Assembly (NCBI GenBank): GCA_024278035.1 | Contig: JAJRUA010000204.1 | Coordinates: 1 to 8,595, forward strand | Reading direction: 5' to 3' | DNA from: Planctomycetota bacterium | GTDB lineage: Bacteria; Planctomycetota; Planctomycetia; Pirellulales; Lacipirellulaceae | Length of the DNA stretch: 8,595 nt | Shown: positions 5,612-8,595 of the stretch, piece by piece | How the letters are laid out: each line of letters starts with the position of its first letter | Position numbering within the stretch: the stretch's first letter is position 1 | Notes under the pieces: generated by a model | Told to the model about the DNA's origin: nothing | What the model saw: only the letters and a program-made list of their open reading frames with translations | Database searches by the model: none | Made by a program: the position numbers and the translations under genes

Positions 5612-7096
5612 ATGGTCCTCCTCGCCGCTACCAGTACGTCTCTCCTATTAGTGAACCTCCTGTTCGCGGCGATCGCTTTGACGGTCGGTTTTGCAGCGGG
5701 GGCTTGGTTTTTTGGGGGTGTTCCCAGCGAGGGAAAAACTTCTGGCAACGAAGTCCCGAAGATGGATCCCATCGCCGAGCAAATTGAGCGCGAACGGGCC
5801 GCCATGGCGTCATCCCGATTGCGTGATTTGGCAACGGGCGTGGCGAGTGACGTAGGCGAACACAATGCCAATATCGAGCGAATCGAGGCCGAATTAGCAG
5901 CCTCTCGTGGCGGCGATGGCACGGTCTCAGAGGCCAGCGTCGTGCAGGCTCTCGGCAGCATTAACGAAGCCAACGCCGAACTCCAGAAGAAGCTCGAAAA
6001 GGCGGAGCAACAAATCCAGGCCCAGGCCGAAGAGATTAAGACACACGAGTCCGAGGCTCGGACCGATTCACTCACGCAAATTGCCAATCGACGTGCGTTC
6101 GATGACGAACTAAAGCGTCGATTTGCTGAGTGGGACCGAAATGCGACTCCGTTTACGCTGCTGATTATGGATGTCGATCACTTCAAGAAATTTAATGACA
6201 CGCATGGCCACTTGGCTGGTGACGAAGTCCTGCGGGAGGTTGGTAAGACTCTCTCCGACTGCGCTCGCGACATGGATTTGGCCTGTCGTTACGGTGGCGA
6301 AGAGTTCGCAATCATCTTGCCTGCAACGGCCGGCGAAAATGGAGGAATACTCGCAGAACGGGTACGAACCCAAATCGAGGAACTCCAAATTGATTTTGAG
6401 GGAAAAACGCTCAGCGTGACGATGAGCCTGGGGCTTGCTCAGGCCGCCGAGGGAGAGAATTCCCCCCAATTGATTAAGCGAGCCGACGAAGCCCTCTATC
6501 AATCAAAAGATGCGGGACGCAACAACACCCACCTCCACATTGGCGCGTGCAGCGTGCCCATTACGCCAAGGTTAAAAGAGCAAGCGGACCTTAGCCAACG
6601 CCCCGAACCGTGCGATTTATCAAGTTCCGCAGCGGATGCCTTGCCGAATCGGACTCGATCACTGGAGCTACTACGCCAAAAAGTTCGCGTTGCCCAAGAG
6701 AAAAACGAACCGCTGGCCCTCCTAGCGGCAGAGCTTGAGGGGCATCAGCGACTCAGCAAAGAATATGGCCCAGCCGTGGCTCAGCTAACCATTGACTCGG
6801 TTGGCCAATTCCTTGTCAGTGCCCTGCGGGACCAAGACCTTCTGGGGGTGATTGGTGAAGGGCGATTTATCGTACTCATGCCCGCTAGCACCCTGGCCGA
6901 AGCCCAAGAGATTGGCGATAAGATCGGCAATGCCTTGGCGAGTTGCTCTGTTCCCCTTGGTGAAGAGACCCTCCATCTACACACCCGGATGGGTTTTGCC
7001 GAGCTAGAGCCCAGTGACAGCGAAGTCACCATGCTTCAGCGGGTTGAAATGAGCTTGGAGAATGGGGTCCGAGACACCACAGGCGCTCTTGTTTAG
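5612..7096 (+). CDS. Membrane-anchored diguanylate cyclase with tandem GGDEF domains, the second degenerate
   Basis: Makes cyclic di-GMP from two GTP. From the ATG at 5612 it has 494 residues: one N-terminal membrane helix (about 11-34), a charged helical and coiled-coil segment (about 55-148), a GGDEF domain (about 150-310) and a second GGDEF-like domain (about 346-490). The first domain is complete: DSLTQIANRR at 152-161, metal-binding Asp187 in MDVDHFK, and GGEEF at 228-232. The allosteric RxxD site (RDMD, 219-222) lies exactly five residues before GGEEF, so product inhibition is likely. The second domain keeps the fold pattern (NRTRSLELL, LLGVIGEGRFIVLMP) but has GEGRF (415-419) in place of GGDEF, so it is probably not catalytic. 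A GTG at 5519 would add 31 residues. I prefer 5612 because it puts the membrane helix at the N-terminus and fits the promoter at 5503-5530. It is divergent from the PilZ response regulator operon. Confidence 0.92.
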   Translation: MVLLAATSTSLLLVNLLFAAIALTVGFAAGAWFFGGVPSEGKTSGNEVPKMDPIAEQIERERAAMASSRLRDLATGVASDVGEHNANIERIEAELAASRGGDGTVSEASVVQALGSINEANAELQKKLEKAEQQIQAQAEEIKTHESEARTDSLTQIANRRAFDDELKRRFAEWDRNATPFTLLIMDVDHFKKFNDTHGHLAGDEVLREVGKTLSDCARDMDLACRYGGEEFAIILPATAGENGGILAERVRTQIEELQIDFEGKTLSVTMSLGLAQAAEGENSPQLIKRADEALYQSKDAGRNNTHLHIGACSVPITPRLKEQADLSQRPEPCDLSSSAADALPNRTRSLELLRQKVRVAQEKNEPLALLAAELEGHQRLSKEYGPAVAQLTIDSVGQFLVSALRDQDLLGVIGEGRFIVLMPASTLAEAQEIGDKIGNALASCSVPLGEETLHLHTRMGFAELEPSDSEVTMLQRVEMSLENGVRDTTGALV

Positions 7097-7142
7097 GGCG
7101 GATTCACGATTGCAAGCCAAGGCATCCCCCGGGATAACAGGC

Positions 7143-7169
7143 CTGTAGCCTCGCCATCCTGGCGAGAAA
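7143..7169. repeat. Second copy of the GCCATCCTGGC hairpin repeat
   Basis: The stretch contains CTCGCCA-TCC-TGGCGAG (7150-7166), a perfect 7-bp hairpin, preceded by CTGTAGC. It aligns with 1730-1756 at 22 of 27 positions. Two of the differences on each side of the stem are compensatory: a G-C pair becomes T-A and a T-A pair becomes C-G. It lies between the diguanylate cyclase stop and the next gene's ribosome binding site. Confidence 0.75.
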
Positions 7170-7190
7170 AGCCCGTATCGCAAGCATCGC

Positions 7191-7197
7191 AGGAGGG
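7191..7197 (+). promoter_or_regulatory. Ribosome binding site for a GTG start
   Basis: AGGAGGG lies just before the GTG at 7201 (four bases after AGGAGG). It is a near-perfect anti-16S match and supports GTG as the start. The spacing is on the short side. Confidence 0.7.
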
Positions 7198-7200
7198 CAG

Positions 7201-7623
7201 GTGGATCATCCCAGCAAAAAACCAGGCCGCATTGCCCCAAGATTCAGCCTCCGCCATCTACTTCTGGCGATGACCGCCGCTTCGGTCCTGATGGGCCTTG
7301 CCACGTTGTTGCCTCGGGATGCGCTGTGGTTCATCCTCCGACTAGCCGATCTCGGGCTCGTCGCAGGTTTGGTTGCTGGGGTGATGGTCTGTACGGGGCG
7401 GTTGAGAATTGCTTGCGTTGCCACATTGGTTCCGCTCGCTGTTGCTGCTTTCGGCGAACCCGCCTTGGGAGGACTCTTCGACGATTTTTCTCGCCTAATC
7501 CGTCGCTTGGGGGCCGGACCGGGCATCCTCGATATCAGGGTCTTTGCCCTACGCTGGGCCGAAGCGGCGTTGAGCGGTGTGGCTGCCTATGTCATCGCTG
7601 GCTGGCTTGCCGAGAAGAAGTGA
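7201..7623 (+). CDS. Small integral membrane protein of unknown function
   Basis: A 140-residue protein. A basic N-terminus (KKPGRIAPRFSLRH) is followed by four likely membrane helices at about 19-40, 44-65, 68-92 and 114-136, so it should be an inner-membrane protein with a cytosolic, positively charged N-terminus. The 'RFSLRxLLLAMT' opening is a pattern I associate with many small planctomycete membrane proteins of unknown role. No catalytic motif is visible. The start is GTG with an AGGAGGG site just upstream. It lies 104 bases after the diguanylate cyclase on the same strand, so co-transcription is possible. The stop codon lies inside an inverted repeat. Confidence 0.72.
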   Translation: MDHPSKKPGRIAPRFSLRHLLLAMTAASVLMGLATLLPRDALWFILRLADLGLVAGLVAGVMVCTGRLRIACVATLVPLAVAAFGEPALGGLFDDFSRLIRRLGAGPGILDIRVFALRWAEAALSGVAAYVIAGWLAEKK

Positions 7624-7700
7624 GCGGATTGGCGCTAGCCACCGATCTATCAGGGAAAGCGTTACCTTTGGCTACCGGCGGCTAGCGCCGATCCGCTCAC
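7620..7700. repeat. 21-bp inverted repeat overlapping a stop codon
   Basis: Bases 7620-7640 and 7680-7700 are reverse complements at 20 of 21 positions. The single exception (T7630 versus C7690's partner) is a G.U wobble in RNA. The stem continues inwards imperfectly (CCG 7642-7644 with CGG 7676-7678). The TGA stop of the membrane protein gene is bases 2-4 of the left arm. It could be a terminator-like hairpin without a T-run or a mobile palindromic element. Confidence 0.8.
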
Positions 7701-8173
7701 AAGAACCGCCAGCTTCCGCCTGCGGCTATCCAGTGAGCCTCGATCTTGCCTTTTCTCCGATTTCTCCCAAGCTACCCCCTTGTAGCTAGCTCAAGTTCGC
7801 TTATGATTCAGCCGAAGTTGATCGTCTTGTCCCTTTTGTGTCCCCTCCGTCTGATGGCAAGAAGGGATCGAAAGTGACAGCGAGAGACCAAGCCTTTCAG
7901 TATCCTCCTGAAGCAACTTTGAGTTTCTTCAAGAAATCGGGATAAGGGGGTTTGACAGTCGGCACGGCAGCCGTTAAATTGCTGGGCTCGAGTCAAGAGG
8001 TTGCACGAAGCACTCACTAAGTGACACGCTCACGGGTGGTTGCGGTTCCTTTAGGGATCGAAGCCCCGTTCGTTAGTGATTCTTCGCGCCCCCTCTTTCG
8101 AGAGTAGGCAATCCCGGCAGTTTGTGGCCGGTAGTCGCAGCGAAGTGGTTTCGGCCATAAGCGGCGGCGTTCT

Positions 8174-8201
8174 TTGACAATTTGGTTTTTAAGAGTATAG
8201 A
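8174..8201 (+). promoter_or_regulatory. Promoter-like site without a downstream gene
   Basis: A perfect -35 hexamer TTGACA (8174-8179) is followed after 16 bases by TATAGA (8196-8201, four of six). Transcription would start near 8208. Only very short frames follow (for example 12 codons from 8267 and 33 from 8305), so any product would be a small RNA or tiny peptide, or the match is chance. Confidence 0.35.
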
Positions 8202-8372
8202 GTGGCATCTTAAGTTGATAACGACTCTGTCGTGAGCGTTCCTCTCCGGGGGGCGGTTGCACAGAAATGATTTCGTTTTCAACCGAGCACCTTCTCTTTG
8301 CTTGATGATTTTACGGCCGGGGGTTCGCTCTTGGTTGTGGGGGAGTCCTGCAAGGAAGGGGATAGCGTTACT

Positions 8373-8400
8373 CGCCATCGACTTTCGCCAGTCGGTGGCG
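8373..8400. repeat. Strong 11-bp hairpin in the gene-poor region
   Basis: CGCCATCGACT (8373-8383) pairs with AGTCGGTGGCG (8390-8400) around the loop TTCGCC, with ten Watson-Crick pairs and one T/G mismatch that is a U.G wobble in + strand RNA. No T-run follows. It lies about 165 bases downstream of the promoter-like site at 8174-8201. Confidence 0.65.
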
Positions 8401-8595
8401 TCGTAGTCTTGGAAGAGGGATCGCCCGTGAGTCAATCGGCTGTTTAGTGATTTTTTCACTTAGTGGCAGAGCGAGGAGCGTTCGATTAATGTGGCCAAGC
8501 TATTAAGGGCGTATGGGGGATGTCTTGGCATTAGATGGCGATGATGGGCGTGGAAGTCTGCGAAATGCCCGGGGAAGTTGACAAACAAACGATGA

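Larger units (their letters stand above)
7701..8595. other. Gene-poor region of about 0.9 kb
   Basis: No coding region can be supported. The longest frames (- strand 8073-8459, 128 codons; 8017-8262, 81 codons) overlap each other, lack convincing ribosome binding sites, are rich in basic residues without domain-like patterning, and match no family I recognise. The region has repeated short words such as TTAGTGATT (8073 and 8444) and TCACT(A/T)AGTG (near 8012 and 8456). It contains a promoter-like pair, a strong hairpin, and a perfect -35 hexamer TTGACA at 8578-8583 just before the window ends. The last probably belongs to a gene beyond the edge. Confidence 0.5.

Noticed and set aside
5524..6087. 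187-codon - strand frame antisense to the cyclase gene
   Set aside because: It is Ser/Ala/Arg-rich shadow coding opposite a clear GGDEF gene.
8073..8459. 128-codon - strand frame in the gene-poor tail
   Set aside because: No ribosome binding site, no recognisable domain, basic and low-order composition, and overlap with another long frame. It remains possible but is not supported.

Overview
This 8.6 kb window looks like chromosomal DNA from a planctomycete, most likely near Pirellulales. The clues are indirect: a moderately GC-rich genome, genes without obvious Shine-Dalgarno sites next to genes with good ones, a small 'RFSLRHLLLAMT' membrane protein of a type common in that phylum, PilZ and GGDEF signalling genes, and short palindromic repeats between genes, including a GAGCGTAAGCGACCGGAGG segment that I associate with planctomycete intergenic DNA. 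I assigned the taxon from recall, not from a search.

Layout. Bases 1-243 may hold the last codons of an upstream gene and then a nested G/C-tract inverted repeat. Next come zwf (glucose-6-phosphate dehydrogenase, 244-1698) and ribE (riboflavin synthase, 1789-2418) on the + strand, separated by a 15-bp perfect inverted repeat. A tRNA-Phe(GAA) lies on the - strand at 2493-2565. Its 3' end runs into three copies of a 13-bp tandem repeat, and it has a plausible promoter. A NhaR-like LysR regulator with a TTG start and a good ribosome binding site occupies 2916-3836 (+).

The signalling block is the most interesting part. On the - strand, a small gene (4814-5068) encodes an 84-residue protein that looks like only the histidine-bearing dimerisation (DHp/HisKA) domain of a sensor kinase, with no ATP-binding domain. 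It is followed 24 nt later by a response regulator (3887-4789) with a complete receiver domain and a C-terminal PilZ-type domain that keeps the RxxxR and DxSxxG c-di-GMP motifs. Facing away from them on the + strand is a membrane-anchored diguanylate cyclase (5612-7096). It has one intact GGEEF domain with an RxxD inhibition site and a second, degenerate GGDEF domain (GEGRF). Together these genes suggest a local phosphorelay-to-c-di-GMP module: one gene makes the second messenger, and the divergent operon carries a phosphorylatable c-di-GMP receptor plus a minimal phosphotransfer or phosphatase partner. This functional link is inferred from domain content and proximity.

A four-helix membrane protein of unknown function (7201-7623) follows. 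Its stop codon lies inside one arm of a 21-bp inverted repeat. The final ~0.9 kb (7701-8595) has no gene I can support. It contains a promoter-like TTGACA-16-TATAGA, a strong hairpin and a consensus -35 box at the window edge.
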